Assembly (NCBI GenBank): GCA_964020085.1
Contig: OZ026599.1
Coordinates: 23,329,234-23,393,233 of the forward strand
Length of the DNA: 64,000 nucleotides
Reading direction: 5' to 3'
Source: Micromussa lordhowensis
Taxonomy: Eukaryota; Cnidaria; Anthozoa; Scleractinia; Lobophylliidae
The position numbers and the translations under genes were made by a program. Under the pieces are notes generated by a model. That model was not told the origin of the DNA. It ran no database searches and was given only the letters and a program-made list of their open reading frames with translations. The number at the start of each line of letters is the position of its first letter. The stretch's first letter is position 1. Positions 11,910 to 24,749 of this stretch are shown one piece after another.

Positions 11910-14900
11910 ATATTATTGACTACCTTGTGACATCACATGACCCTAGTAGCTTTTAAAATTTCCAAACCACAGAGAAAAAGTCCTTAATGACAAATTCTCG
12001 AACCGAAATAGTCTTGTTTCGGATAATAAAGTCTCTGAAGTGTGATCTCGACAGACCATAATTTTCAAAATGGTGACTCACTGCAAAGTGCCTTTGGGTG
12101 GGCTTTTGTCTCGCTAGCTGGAGAGACATCTATCTTATTTCAGTCATATAACTGGAGTATGATGGAATGTGATATTTTAAGGACCAAAAGCCGGCCGGTA
12201 GGGAAAACCCCAAGGACATTCTAATTACAGTAAAATATGAAAGTGTAATTAAAAGGTCAAATTTCAGAGTTTTAGTTTTGTGATATTTTTTTTTCAACCC
12301 TACCTTTGCATATCGAAACAAATTGGTTGATGTTAGTCAAGGGGAACAAAAATAAGTTCGAAATGGCAAATGCCAACTTGGAAATAAGAAACTTGCAGAT
12401 TCCAAATAGCCGCCTATCGAAAATGACTGGAAAAAAAATAAGGGAATGAACAAGGGAAGTACTAGTTTGACTTTTAAATAACCGAGTTCGAATTGATTAG
12501 CGCAGTCCAATTATACTTTCTAGTTTTTTTTGGCTACCATGACTACTACGCTGTACCTGGTAAGAATGTTGTAAGTTAATTGCCAACTTTGTGCAGCGGC
12601 AAGGATCCATCGCAACATTTTCGCTTGCTGGGATAATTTAAATATGTTATCGCGAGGACTCCTTACATATAAAGTAGAAATTATTTTTCGATATTGATCG
12701 AAGTAATATAAACAAGCTGGGAACTTTTAAGAGATCACTATTAATTCAAGTAGAGTTTTTTTTTAAGAATTGATGATTCACTGTCGTTTCCATACTTCTC
12801 TCGTTCGCTGTTATAACTTAAGAAGGTCTTGTCGTTCGACCTCAGTCTAGTCACTTCCTTTTTATAAGCCTCCATGCTCATTGGCCTCGTCTCTGAGGAC
12901 TGAATGACTATGACATCACAATCACATCATATTATCCTATTAGCTGCTGAAGCAGCTTGCTCATTGAAATTTTCGCTGTGTATTTCATCATGTCGTCAAA
13001 AAACGCAAACGGTATAATTATGTGGCGTGAAACTGGAGGAAAAAACCAACAGCTTTCTCTGGCTAACCTCTACCGAACAATTTTGTTTGTATGTTCATTG
13101 TCCCCGCGGGAGTTTATAATTAACTGAAAGTGGTATAATTATAATCAATAAAACGACGTGAAACACGTACTCACCGTGGACTGTACCTCTCGCTTCACCA
13201 GCGGACAGTTAAACCATGGTATTTCAATGTCTGAGAAGTCCTAGGAATAATTATTTTTGACTGCTGACCTATCTGTATTCTCCGGTTGGTAACTGTTTAC
13301 AGAGTTACCGCATTCTTTTAATCCAAAGCAAACTGGTGCTATCCAAACTCGACAGCGTCCCCGTGTTGAAAATTGACTTCTTGATCGTAGAAAGTCTGTT
13401 AAACCACGAGTTTCCACCGCGACACGTTAAACAGATGTGAGTAATCCGTGATGTTCAAAGCTTGACGTGATATCTTTGTCGCTTGATGGAAAGTGAAGTA
13501 TTACTGATCAGAACACGGCCAGTCATTGCTTACATGAATACAATTACTATTGTTTACATTTTGAAAACGTTTTCAGTCAACACAAATGCACGTTGAAAAC
13601 CAATGATTGACGTGAAAGTAATCTAGCTTCCTTGCTCTCTGTAAGCCAGTTTTGTTTCCTGAACACGTGCTGTTCACTAGATAAATTGATTGGTATTAAA
13701 AGATATACATATTCAACTTTGTTTATTGAAAGATATAAACTGCCTTATAACAAAAACAGCAAAACTACCGAAACATGAACATACATATATCAACAATAAA
13801 GATAACTATAGAAAGAGTTAAGCTAAAAAGCTCTTCGGAGCAAAGTAAAATTGAAAAAGAAAAAGGCAGAATAGCATTTCTCATATATTGTAGCCTACTA
13901 TTTGATTTTAAGGCTTTGTGCTGATTATCACGTTCCTTATCATCTAATAACTTGTTAGTACAAGAATTCGGTCACGTATCATGGTAAATTTTATGTATGG
14001 ATGGGTGAATTAATCGAATTAATGAATGTTAAATGTTTATAGTGGTTGATACGCTTAGCTTAGTTAGGTACAACTCGCTTACTTCGCACGGCATGCCACT
14101 TAAACTGAAAGAAGGAAATATTTCCGATAAACATAAGCATAATCTCAGCTGGCGGGAGGCAGACCAGTTGACTATTTACAAGGAAATTAACGCCGCGGTC
14201 TTTAGTTGGCGCTTTATAAAAAGCTATAATTAGCGTTACTTCAGTTTCAGCGATTCAGCGGAAGAGGAAGACCATTCCAACATTGTTTCTATAAAACGTG
14301 ATTTAAAACCCGAAAGAAATAAAAAAAGGATGATACATAAACGTTATGATCTGAAGTTCTTTTTGAAGGTCCATCGGTGAAATATAAAATGAAAGAAACA
14401 AATATCACTGAAAAAATTAAAAAGTTGTCTCTGGCGAAAGTTTTAAGAATATAACTGTACGAAATACACAAATAAGAACTGCTTAAAGATGATTTCCAGT
14501 CCGTACTGCAAACTCTCGGGATATGTTTGTGTTTTTTTGTTTTGTTTCATTCAGAAAGTCATGATCACTACTTGGCAACTATTTACATGAAGTGAATTCA
14601 AAGTTTCAAAACAACCGCCATTATGGATGCGAAGAGGTCGACGCTTTATGTCTCGTTCTTTCTCATATCACTTGATGAAACAACTTCGCAGCTGTAAAAA
14701 TCAATGACGGAGGCTGTTGGAAAAAGAATTTAAAATGCCTCAAAGATAAAGTATGTGTATGTAACTAATAACATCGATTCGCATTCCATCAAGTCGGAAC
14801 TTATAATGTTTATAAACATTAGGGTGCTGAGACTGCGCAGTACGGATTGGAAAGCATTTTTAAAATGGCCTTCAGTGAAGCGCTTTGTTTCTTTCGTTTG

Positions 14901-16620
14901 CTATTGCCTCAGAAGATTTATCATTTAGCCGTTTGCCGACATACTTCGTGAGTATTTTGAAGAGTCTTCGGAAGTCGCAAATCATAGACGTGATCTTTTC
15001 ATTTTCCATGCTCAGTTGTTTATGATACGTCACTGAGAATATTAATCACATACACGAATAATATCAAAGCTCAGTTGTAAAATATTTTAGCTCCTTTTTC
15101 TGAAAACCTTACGGTCTAGAAACTGCTTATACCGAGAGGAAGGAGTTATCCTAAAACGCTTCAGTGGCCGCGGAAGTGAAGAACTAAAAAGTGAAACAAT
15201 TTTTTTTCACTTTCCTCTAACCGTTAACAATGCAATGAAGCGCTCATTTCTGTGGCCGGACCGTTATTTCGGTTTCCATTTGTTGCTGACTACATCGTTA
15301 AAGCAAGGAAAAAAATTATCGAGCTAGTTTCGAAAACGCTGTTGAAGCGATTGAACGAATAAATGTAGTTCCGGTTACTTTACAAGGAATCAGATGTGGT
15401 ATATTGAAAACTTTGGCCTAGGTCTGCATGCTCGGTCTAAAGTTTCCACTGCTCCGCTTAGTTCATTGTTGCCCTTTGAAGTTTTCTAACTTATAGCAAA
15501 ATATTAATATGATTTTCCGTGGTTCGAGCAAGGTAATTTTGATTGACGCAAATTAACACACTGACAAGCAAAATGTAATCGTCGAACGTGTATAACAAAA
15601 CTCTTATGTAAACAGCATTATCAAACGTGGGAGCCAGAATACGCCTGTATGCGCGAATATGCAACCCGCATATTGCCTTGCTTGAAACGAGGTACAAGCA
15701 GTAATAAAAAAATTGGCCTCAGTGAAAAACCCAGCTGGTCAGTATTCAAGTGGTTACACTGACTGAGCCATGCTTATGGAGGGCGCCGCCTGTCAGGCTG
15801 ATTTTAAAGTCAAGCTCTCTCTAATAAAAGCAGACCGTACGTATCACTTGAATCTGTTTAAAACTTTATAGCAAGACTATATCCACTTGGTTATTTACCC
15901 AATCTTGTTTAACTAGCGCATGCAATCACAGATCGTACTCACCACGTCCTAAGTCTTGTCTGCTGTAACTTGGAGAGACTCGCTCGAGTACAAAGGCTGA
16001 CGAAAGTGAATTAGAGCACACATCATTAAACCATTTTATTTCTGAAATCGAAAACTACTAATGTGTCACTTTTTAAAATAATTGACCTTTTGTGAATCAA
16101 GTGAATGAAACTGAAATATGTAAACACGACACTAAACTGACCGCATAATTTGCTACGAGGGATCTTTTTCAGTTTGCTTCAGCTAACCGCCAGATTTTTC
16201 AGTTTTTTTGTTCCTTGAACATTTTCTGTTTTGACTTTGATAGTTTTTCTCTTCTCGTTAAAATCAGTGTTTGAAAGTCTTAGCCAGTGCACGTTCTGTC
16301 GACTGACCTCCCGGAAAAAATAAGCAAACAAGTGAAAATTAAAACCACGATAACTTTCTGAGAATTATCAGAAAGTGAAAACGTTAACTCTACATGGTAT
16401 TCAACTGCCCTAATAGATTCGTAACGAGGTCATTTACAAAAGTGATTTGAAAAAAGTACCACGTTTTTGATTGTTTATGATAAAAATAAGTTTCGAACGT
16501 GTTTTAGAGTTTTCGGGTGGCGTTCCGTGAGTGCCAGATATTGACCATTCTCGACAGTTCGATAGTAACCAAGACCATTTGACCTCTTATACGGAAACTG
16601 TTTTTTTCAGTTTAAGTGAA
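11910..16620. other. long intergenic stretch
   Basis: About 4.7 kb of AT-rich sequence with no frame above about 70 codons and no recognised RNA gene. The part at about 12790-12960 resembles 11465-11545 plus 11920-11945, so it is probably a decayed copy of the repeat next to the 11.5-kb MITE. Nothing else was identified. Confidence 0.4.
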
Positions 16621-16627
16621 ATAGTGA

Positions 16628-16935
16628 AGCCTGGTTTTCACTATGACATAAATTAAGGGGTGCGGACGCCCATAACACAAGCATGGGAATGTAAAGTTGC
16701 ATGCGCAGAATGGATAATTACCTTATTTTTGGTTCCATACCTCCACGACACAGTAAAACAAAAAATGGTGGAAGATATTTAGCCTGGTTTTCACTACGGC
16801 ATAGACAAATGCACAAGCATAATGGTAGTGAGGAAGCGCAAAACACAAGCATGAGCACGTACGCATGCGCATAATGGATAATTGCCTTAATTTCGTTCAA
16901 TACCTCCTCGATACAGTAAAACAAGATGGCGGACT
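16628..16935. repeat. diverged tandem pair, unit about 153 bp
   Basis: AGCCTGGTTTTCACTA occurs at 16628 and again at 16781. Both copies continue through an ACACAAGCATG, a GCATGCGCA(G/T)AATGGATAAT and an ACAGTAAAACAA block. The copies differ by many substitutions and small indels. Confidence 0.7.
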
Positions 16936-16939
16936 TATT

Positions 16940-18829
16940 CTCACTTGACATGAGCAAAAACATAAGAAGAACAAAACGTTTGTGTTCTGCTTGTGTTTGT
17001 GTTTGGATAGTAGTGAAATTTGAATTAATATTCAGTTAAAAGGAAATTGTAAGGATTAAGATGGGTTGGAAACACTACCAGACAGTTGACCCCCGAAAAA
17101 GAGAGCCCCAGGTTGGAAGGGGACTGTTTGGAACCCGCCTTCTAATTCTTCACTTCAAATTTCAATTTTCCAAATCCATGAAATCTTAAACATTTCATAT
17201 TTTCCTCAATTTCACCTATCCGTTGAGAAAAAATATCTCTTTCCCAAAACGCCCAAAAATTTACAGTGGTTAATGAAATGAGCAGAGAGGTTTAGTGTCG
17301 CTTGAAACGTGACCGAGATATTGGCAGAAAGGCCGTGTTAAGCGACGTCAAAACAGCCTTCACGTGTACCTCCACCTTAATCTATTCACATGGAGTATAG
17401 CACGATCGCATGCTTGTCTGGCGCCGTAACAATACCCGACATAAATGACTCGAGCCTTACACATTTGATTTTTTTCGCTTTATTGTTCGCTTTAAAGAGA
17501 AACTAAAATAGTGTGTACCACTCATGCTTCAATTTTCTATAAAGTACATTTAAAAATGTTGTAAGATTATATTGTATTTTATTTTCTATCAATTAACTTG
17601 CAAAGACTGTTCTTAACTAAATCTCAACCTTGCGCATACTTTAAGCACATTTTAAAAATCTTACCAAATGAATGCAAGCTTCAAGAAGTACAAGACATCA
17701 CGCCTTTCATACACACTCGACGCACTTAAGAACGATAAAAAAAGTCGCAGTTGCTCGAAATATACTTCGAACCGCCGCGATTTAACAGTCTGTATATAGT
17801 TTTGAGTTATTTTCAATGCGTCGAGCGTGTGTATAAATGACGCGACATCTAGGGCATTTATAATACTAGCAAAAATGTATATTGTCCAGCATGCGAAACA
17901 TAAAACTCAATATGCGTTGACATACAATTTCTATTACCGCTATTTGTGTTCCATTAATAAAACAAGAGCCCTCTTTTCAAACACATATTTAACACGATTT
18001 ATTTGTGCAGATCTAGAGCAAGGCATGCACGAGGAATCGCTTGATGAGTTTGTTGTGTGATAAGTGTTGCGCGCCCAGGTTCCTTGGCGCGTGAACAAGC
18101 ACAAATTATTTTGCTGGCCGTTGATAACACGTAGGCTTGCGGGCATTTCGAGTTGCATTTGTGTAATGTCGAATACCTAGCACGAGTTGACCCTTATCCT
18201 GGTTCAACAAGGGAAAGTTATCAACACAGCAATTATTTTTATTATAATTATCATTTTTATAATTACTTTTATCAGCTTTATCTTGTCAGTTAGGCATGCA
18301 TAACTGCTCTTCTGTAGAACTGCTAGAAGGTCATTTACATGAACTTGGCTGATTTGATGTGGCCCCAAGATGCGCGGTAAGCTTTCCTCTTGAAGATAAA
18401 GACGTTATGAATCTGATGAATGAACATCACGTAATACGAACAAGTCATGACACCACACAGAAAAAATGTCCTCTCATGGTGAAAGTCAATGTATCACGTG
18501 ATTTGTTTGAAACAAACTTGCGGCATCAAAAACGTTAATCTGAAGAAAGCAAAACATTCTTGGGTGTCGCGGTTTACTAGGAAGAGTAATAAGACAGAAA
18601 CAGAAACGATATTTTTCAGTTGCACAGACGTGCATCACTGTCACATCATTGATCTTCCCTTTTGTGATATAGTTGATTGTTTAAGTAGTGTGGTCTAATC
18701 CTTAACTGTAAACCTTTAAGTTTCCCAGATCTTACTTTTTTGATACCATTTTATAAATGATCTTTGATTTGGACAAGGATGTATGTTGAACAGTTAAGAG
18801 TGTAATTTTGAAGCCGCTTAGCACTGCAG
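16940..18829. other. intergenic stretch 3' of gene B
   Basis: No convincing frame or structured RNA is present. Short plus-strand frames near 17.8-18.0 kb show no family resemblance. The segment next to 18829 may hold the 3' untranslated region of gene B. Confidence 0.35.
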
Positions 18830-20100
18830 TTATTTTGTTAAACTCGACATCACAGTAGCTATGGCTGAGGGACTGAGCACTCCGATAAGCCTGGGCAAGG
18901 AATCATGATCGAAAGCACAGCCACTTGTTCTGTTATTGGTCATCAGCTTTCTTTGAACAGGCTTCGTGGTCTTGATAATCTCATCAATGTTTTTTCGCTC
19001 AAGAGGTTTGTTCCAACCGTTTGGAATCTGGTCATCAACTTGCCAAACACGTGACTTTAACGCAGCGTCACTGATGTTCTCAGTTAAGTCAGTGGTTGTT
19101 GGTTGAGTTTCTTTAAAGGTTTTACTTCCGGGTCTGCATTCGGTTCCGGAAGTGCTATCGCCAGAGATGAGTATATTAATGTTTTCCTCCACGCAATCTT
19201 GAACAAGTGGCATTGTTATTTCACGTGAATCGTTGATCTTGCATCTGGCGTCCTTGATTTGTGGGCGTTTGCATTGACGCGAACTCCAAGTTTCATTACT
19301 GTGGATGATTTTGCTGGGTACCTGATCTTCTTGAATGCCATTTGGTTCATCGCTAACGCATGGTCGCTTTTCCTTTCCTTGGCGAAATGTGTCATGCTTT
19401 GATGTACCGATAGATTTTATTTTAGCCGGGAAAGAATTAGTTGATCCCAATTCTGAATGCATGTTAGAAGCAGTCATTGAATCACTGAGGACGGCAGATC
19501 CAGTGTTTGAATAAACTTCTCGATGACCAGACGATATGAAAGGAGGAGGCTTTTTGCCAAAGCTCTCATCTCCATAAACAAGATACATGTCCAGTTGGTT
19601 TCCTGTTTGACCTGTTTGGCTTGTACACGGAGCTGAATACTCCAAGCAGAAAGGATTCCCAGAGTATCCTTTTTCCAGACTTGCGTTTTCTTTTACACTC
19701 GTTTTTGTGGAATAGGGACACTGGCCACAAACTTTGGCGTTTATCGTTCCACGGTTGGTTGCAATTGACGATGGGATGTTTCCTTGCAAGTAGATCATTT
19801 CGCCAGATCTTGTATTGCTGCAGGAGTTTGAACTTAAGCCGTGGACCGCAGGAACACCAATGTCATGTCTGTCATCACAACATGGTGTGCCTGTGACATT
19901 CGTGACACATGATGTCATATGCTGACCGGAAGTCACTGTTGTGGTATTTTGTTGGTTGGATGCGCGCACGAATGAACGTGAAGATGGAACGCGGCAAAAA
20001 TGACGGTTCCAATATTCAAATTCTTCTCCGGTTAAAAACGGCCGAAGAAAGAACTCGTCAGGAGTGTTCGAGTTTGTCCTTTCCGACGACGCTGAAGCCA
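18830..20100 (-). CDS. gene B, last identified exon: possible diverged paralogue of gene A
   Basis: This long minus-strand exon begins after a strong acceptor (T/C-rich tract then CATGTAG, AG at 20101-20102). The frame would otherwise begin with a non-ATG codon, so a spliced origin fits better than a first exon. The encoded 422 residues are polar, serine/asparagine-rich and probably disordered. A stretch near the start (DEFFLRPFLTGEEFEYWNRH) is the most structured-looking part. The C-terminal end carries CAFDHDSLPRLIGVLS, which lines up with AFDHNFFPKLVGVHS of gene A; in both genes it follows a basic K-P-x-R-x-L segment. The frame ends with TAA at 18830. No known family was recognised and the function is unknown. 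Confidence 0.62.
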
Positions 20101-20681
20101 CTACATGTGAATGAAAACAAGTAAATTAAAGGAACAATTAAGTTCCTAATCTTCGTTGTCTGCCGGAGCAGTGCGCTGAATAATGTATCGCGACCATTGT
20201 TTTGTTCTATAATTGTGTTAACCACTTCTGCATAGCGCACATTTTTTGTTTTTTCATGTCATATTGTTTTCGCCCGGGGTAGTCATTGTCATTGTAATTG
20301 CAAACGCAAATTACACGCAAACCTTCTATTTAGTTTTATTCAGGAAAGAAAAGTTAAACTTTCGTTATTGCATCACGAAAATTGACTCAGTCAGTTAGAT
20401 TGATCTACTCAGTCTTGCATTGCTAACATATCAATTATGTCACATTCGAAAGAGCGGGTAAAATAACACAATACCTACATTAATTGAGATACTTAATGCT
20501 TAATTGAGGCTCAAGGTGTTTCAGTGTGATATAAGGAAACAGCGCATTGATGTATTGATACTTCCCGTTCCTTTTTGCTGAAGCACAGTGACACTCATTC
20601 AAGCACTGGACGATAAGCTATTACTACCCCAAACACCAATCGGCATTATCAAACAAAAATACTCTTTTTTACGGTACTCAC

Positions 20682-20878
20682 AATTACATCTTGATTTCTG
20701 GGCAGTAGAGAGCAAGTGCCCGTCTCCTTCAGTCAGGGAACGAACGTTTCCACACGGGGATGTCGATAGAACGGAATTCCAAGAAGCATCACAACTTCTT
20801 AGATAAAATGTATCATCACCATAGTGCGACGGCGGAAAAAAAGACTTGATCTTGCTCTGAATCATCTTGTGCTTTGTC
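20682..20878 (-). CDS. gene B, preceding internal exon
   Basis: A 197-bp open segment is bounded by a good acceptor (TTTCTGTTACCAG, AG at 20879-20880) and a consensus donor (GTGAGT starting at 20681). It starts with one leftover base and ends with one base of a split codon. The next exon supplies exactly two bases, so the two join in frame across a 581-bp intron (20101-20681). The peptide includes KSFFPPSHYGDDTFYLRSCD. It shows no known domain. Upstream exons must exist but were not located. Confidence 0.6.
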
Positions 20879-21254
20879 CTGGTAACAGAAATTAACACAT
20901 TCAGGAAAGACTTTCAACATATGTTTGAATATAGCACCCACTAAGATGCTAAGAACAAAACAAAACGCGCGACTTCAGACCTAGCTCGTACTGAAATCAT
21001 GTCAATATCATATTCAGACCTCTCTCAGCGACATGGGTGAGTGGCTTTTGGATTTGAAAAGCTTTGAAGCTAATAACAATGACTGTACAATCTCATTATG
21101 ATATGACGGGCGAAAAAAGTCAGAGTAAACCAAAATGTACACATTTTATCCAGGCCATAACGTCCAAACAAACCTTTTTTTCAGTGGAGCAATTGCTGGT
21201 TTTCAGTGTCACGCTATTCAAAATAGACCAAAATAAAAAAAATCAAAACCGTTT

Positions 21255-21269
<15 letters not shown>

Positions 21270-21293
<24 letters not shown>

Positions 21294-21564
21294 CATATGC
21301 AAAGACTCTCGCCAAGATTCAGATCACAGCAATTTTTCTCATGGAAGATATGCGAAGAAACGTTTTCCCCAAATTTATGCTGGTGCCCATGTACATGGGC
21401 ACCAACATGGCGGCCGGAAACCAGCAGTTTTGAGTTTTGCTACGAAAGAGTGAATTTATCTCTCGAATAACTCAAAAACGTAACAATAGTACTTTATTCT
21501 AATACAAGAAGTGTTCAGATAGCAGAATTCCCCGAAATAAGTCACCTTTTAAACCAACATAACA

Positions 21565-21600
<36 letters not shown>

Positions 21601-21790
21601 GAAGCTTAGAAATTCAAGGGTAGTCTATCACTAAACCAAGAACCCATTCGGAGTGAAAATATGTATGAATATTAGTTTTTAGCTGCTCTCATACAGCATG
21701 AAAGTAAAATTTCAGGAGGATCAATATTTCTGAAGTTTAAAATCTAGTGACGTCATGTGAAAACCAGCAATAATGGCCAAACTCTAAACC
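21270..21790 (+). repeat. dispersed noncoding repeat, copy 2
   Basis: Same-strand partner of 10370-10910. It is diverged but collinear, with a CCAAATTTATGCTGGTGCCC start, an ACATGGCGGCCGG core, GAGTTTTGCTA, and an end near GTGACGTCATGTGAAAACC. Around the core it contains the short palindrome GTGCCCATGTACATGGGCAC. Confidence 0.6.
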
Positions 21791-21917
21791 TATTTTAAAC
21801 GGCCGCTCGAAAACCATACCATTTACCGTCGTACCTTCCTACAGGCTTATATAAAGGAGTGGTCCTTTCCCTGTCAGAGTATAAACGCCTCATATTTAAT
21901 AGCTTACAAGTCAGTTA

Positions 21918-23271
21918 AACACGGAGCGAGCCTATAAAAGGCAAGGACACGCCACCTTTGAAGCACTTTGTTGGCTTTTTTGTGTAATGGTGGAAAGCCG
22001 AAACAACGGTCGCATCGCGTGTGGAGAAATAGCTTTTTTTTTCGTTAAACCAACGGAGTCATTTACAAGGAATAATATAAAGTGATAATAAAAATACAGT
22101 GAAAATAAAAACTTACATCAACACTTTGAAAGATGCCTTTGGAAGGACAAAAAACGATGAATTCTCTTCGTCACTTCACGGAACATTCAAATTTCGCGGC
22201 TAACTAAAATAACAAAGCTGATGGAGTGATGCCTGCGATCTACGAACGAGCTATCTGTTTCCATTTATCTGAGCATAACGAGAACGAAAACAAATCCCAT
22301 AAGAGGTGATTTTGGTTAGCCTGTGAACATAGATGGATTTTGTTGGGATATTTAAAATTATTCAGATTTATGAACGTTGTGATTGTAGAGACAAAATGCA
22401 AATTGAACAATGCTGAGTAATTCCTCAAACTGTTCTATATTCAGAGCAAAGAAATTGGAAACAAAAAGTACCACGAAGAAAACAAAGACAACTTGAACAA
22501 TGGCAAAGTGAGATTTCGCCTGAATATCGACGTTAGAAAGGAGAAGGAAGACTCATGGCTGAATGTTCTGAATGCAATGAAAACAAAAACTGCGTTCGTA
22601 AAAGATCGGCTGAATTTTAGCAGCAGGAGTACAACAGCAGCCAAATATAATGTTCACATTATGGAATCTCTTTTATATAACTGGCTGAAGAATAACCATA
22701 TTGCCGTGGATATAATATATTGCCTTCACAGTGTGCTTGTATCTGTTTTTTTTTTTATAACTTTTAGCTTCCAAATTACTTCTCAACCGCGTAAATCCAC
22801 GAAGGAGCAAAGACAATCCATTTTCTTTTCTGGCATCAAAAGTACTGCAGACGGCATTTTATAAGTTTGAGTAAACAGCTCGAATTTATACGATATTGCC
22901 TTGGCGAAAAATTCAATTATCTTTCTAAACTCTTTTCCCGAAGCTATCGTTCATTTAGTTCAAAAGGTAATTTTTACTCTTTGTTTGTATTTTCACCCTC
23001 CCTACGGGCTCATCAAAACACGGCACAACTCGTAAAAATACCCAGTGATACTACACACCAGAACGTCTAATAAGATATATGTATTTTTATCATTTACTCC
23101 TTATATTATTCTATGTAAATGACTCTGTTGTTTTAACAAAAAAACCTGTCCCCACGATTTCTATGTCAGTGTGCGACCGTTGTTTCGGCTTTTCCACCAT
23201 TGCAAAGAAAAACCCAACAAAGTGCTTCAAAAGGTGGCGTGTCCTTGCCTTTTACAGGATCGCTCCGTGTT
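21918..23271. mobile_element. 1.35-kb nonautonomous DNA transposon with about 100-bp TIRs
   Basis: The left arm (21918 to about 22015, from AACACGGAGCGAGCC) and right arm (about 23170-23271) are inverted repeats of about 100 bp, differing by a few substitutions and 1-base indels. Both share AAGGCAAGGACACGCCACC and GCCGAAACAACGGTCGC. TTA lies on each side (21915-21917 and 23272-23274), suggesting a 3-bp target duplication. The interior holds only short frames without recognisable transposase. Confidence 0.72.
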
Positions 23272-23274
23272 TTA

Positions 23275-23919
23275 GGTCCGGTTATACGGGCAACATTTTC
23301 CTTGAACTTGTCTTGCAACATTGTTGCATTGCAAGTTGAAACCCACTGTTGCGCGTATTACTGCGTGCGTGACCAACTTGTCTCGCAGCAAATAAAGTGT
23401 TGCAAATTTGCGGAATCCTGCGCGTGTGATTGGTCAGTCGTATGAAAACAAACATGGCGGCTGCTCAACTTGGGCATTTCGCTCAATGAATACGAGGAAA
23501 GGCCTTGAAAACGAAATCGAAAAGTTTACATGCGACAATGGATTTCCCGGAGAGAAGAGAAGGGCGTTTTTCACCAGTTAATTCAAGAGCTTGAAGTACT
23601 TCAACAGCTTCAAGCTCGTCTTCTCCCTCCGCCATGTTTTTTTTTAATTTGCCGCTTAGCCGCGCCTCGCTGACAGCCAATCACAAGCGTTGAATTCAAA
23701 CTTGTTGCGAGGCAAGTTGAAGCTTCAGTGGTAATACGAGCAACAAAACTAAAATTTGTTGCAGAAAGTAGAACTCGAGTCTACTTCTCGCAACACGTTG
23801 CCTCAACTCGCTCTACATTTTGCTGCGATACAAGTTGGTCACGCAGTAGAGGGTTTCAACTTGAAATGCAGCAATGTTGCGAGACAAGTTGAAGGAAATG
23901 CTGCTCTTCTTACCGGACC
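23275..23919. mobile_element. 645-bp Harbinger-like MITE with GGTCCGGT termini
   Basis: The left end (GGTCCGGTTATACGGGCAAC and onward) and the right end (through GCAATGTTGCGAGACAAG to TACCGGACC) are inverted repeats of roughly 45-55 bp with mismatches. TTA flanks both sides (23272-23274 and 23920-23922). The left TTA is also the right target copy of the preceding element, so the two sit back to back. A further inverted motif (CAACTTG/CAAGTTG) recurs many times inside. Noncoding. Confidence 0.75.
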
Positions 23920-23924
23920 TTAAA

Positions 23925-24117
23925 GTGGTACTATGATGAAAATCGCATCTTTCCTATTGAAGCCATTTTATAACATAAACAAGTAGTCTGTATGAGAAGA
24001 AAAATGCTGTTTAGGTTTTTCAAATATCTCTTTTCATTCCAGAGATAATCGAGTTTTTAAAATATGCAAATTAGCCAAGTAATGACGTCATATTCGCAAC
24101 ATAATTTTGCCTTTGAT

Positions 24118-24161
<44 letters not shown>

Positions 24162-24746
24162 TTGATTCTTTGCAGTAAGATTCTTCTAAAGGTACTCCAC
24201 AATACAAGCTTAAAAGTTTTGTTACCATGGCAACATACTGGGTTCCAGACCTCCCCAAAATTTAAGGCATTTCTGGCCACCCTCAGCATTCCATTTTCAT
24301 ATTTGCAACTGGTGCCTCATATGCATGATCCAGCAGGCATATAAATATGTTAGCTAGGGTTTGTGGCCCCGTTAAGTGTTTTTCGAGCTGAAAATTACTA
24401 ACATATCAAAATCAAGTGGGTGGGGACTGGAAAAGAGTGAGTTGCCATGGGAACAGAACTTTTTATAGTCTTAGGTGTGTTTCCTGTAGAACTATTAGCC
24501 TGCCAAGTTTCAATGGTATGCGGAGCAAATTGGCCAAGATAGCTCTAATCATATACTTGAGATAATATTGGGTTGAGTATATGACGTCTCAGTCATCTCA
24601 TTTGCATAATTTACACATTTTTTAAACTTAAATATCTCCGGAACTAATGCAGGTATTTGCAAAAGGTAAACGGCGTTTTTATTCTTTCATGGAATTCTAT
24701 ATGATACACCTAAAATATCAAGGAGTAAAAATTTGATCATAGTACA
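23925..24746. mobile_element. MITE-like repeat bounded by GTACTATGAT
   Basis: GTGGTACTATGATGAAAA at the left end is partly matched by the reverse complement of TTTTGATCATAGTAC-like sequence at the right end (ATTTGATCATAGTAC near 24733-24747). The interior is noncoding, with no preserved frame. Similar ends are familiar to me from coral repeats, but that is recollection. Confidence 0.5.
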
Positions 24747-24749
24747 CGC

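Noticed and set aside
11612..11956. 114-codon plus-strand frame
   Set aside because: Lies almost wholly in a MITE with defined terminal repeats and no protein resemblance.
21355..21420. Short palindrome GTGCCCATGTACATGGGCAC as a possible regulatory hairpin
   Set aside because: It lies inside a dispersed repeat and the other copy does not preserve the pairing well.
22493..22864. 123-codon plus-strand frame inside the 1.35-kb TIR element
   Set aside because: No transposase motif, odd hydrophobic tail and no start context; probably random openness in AT-rich DNA.
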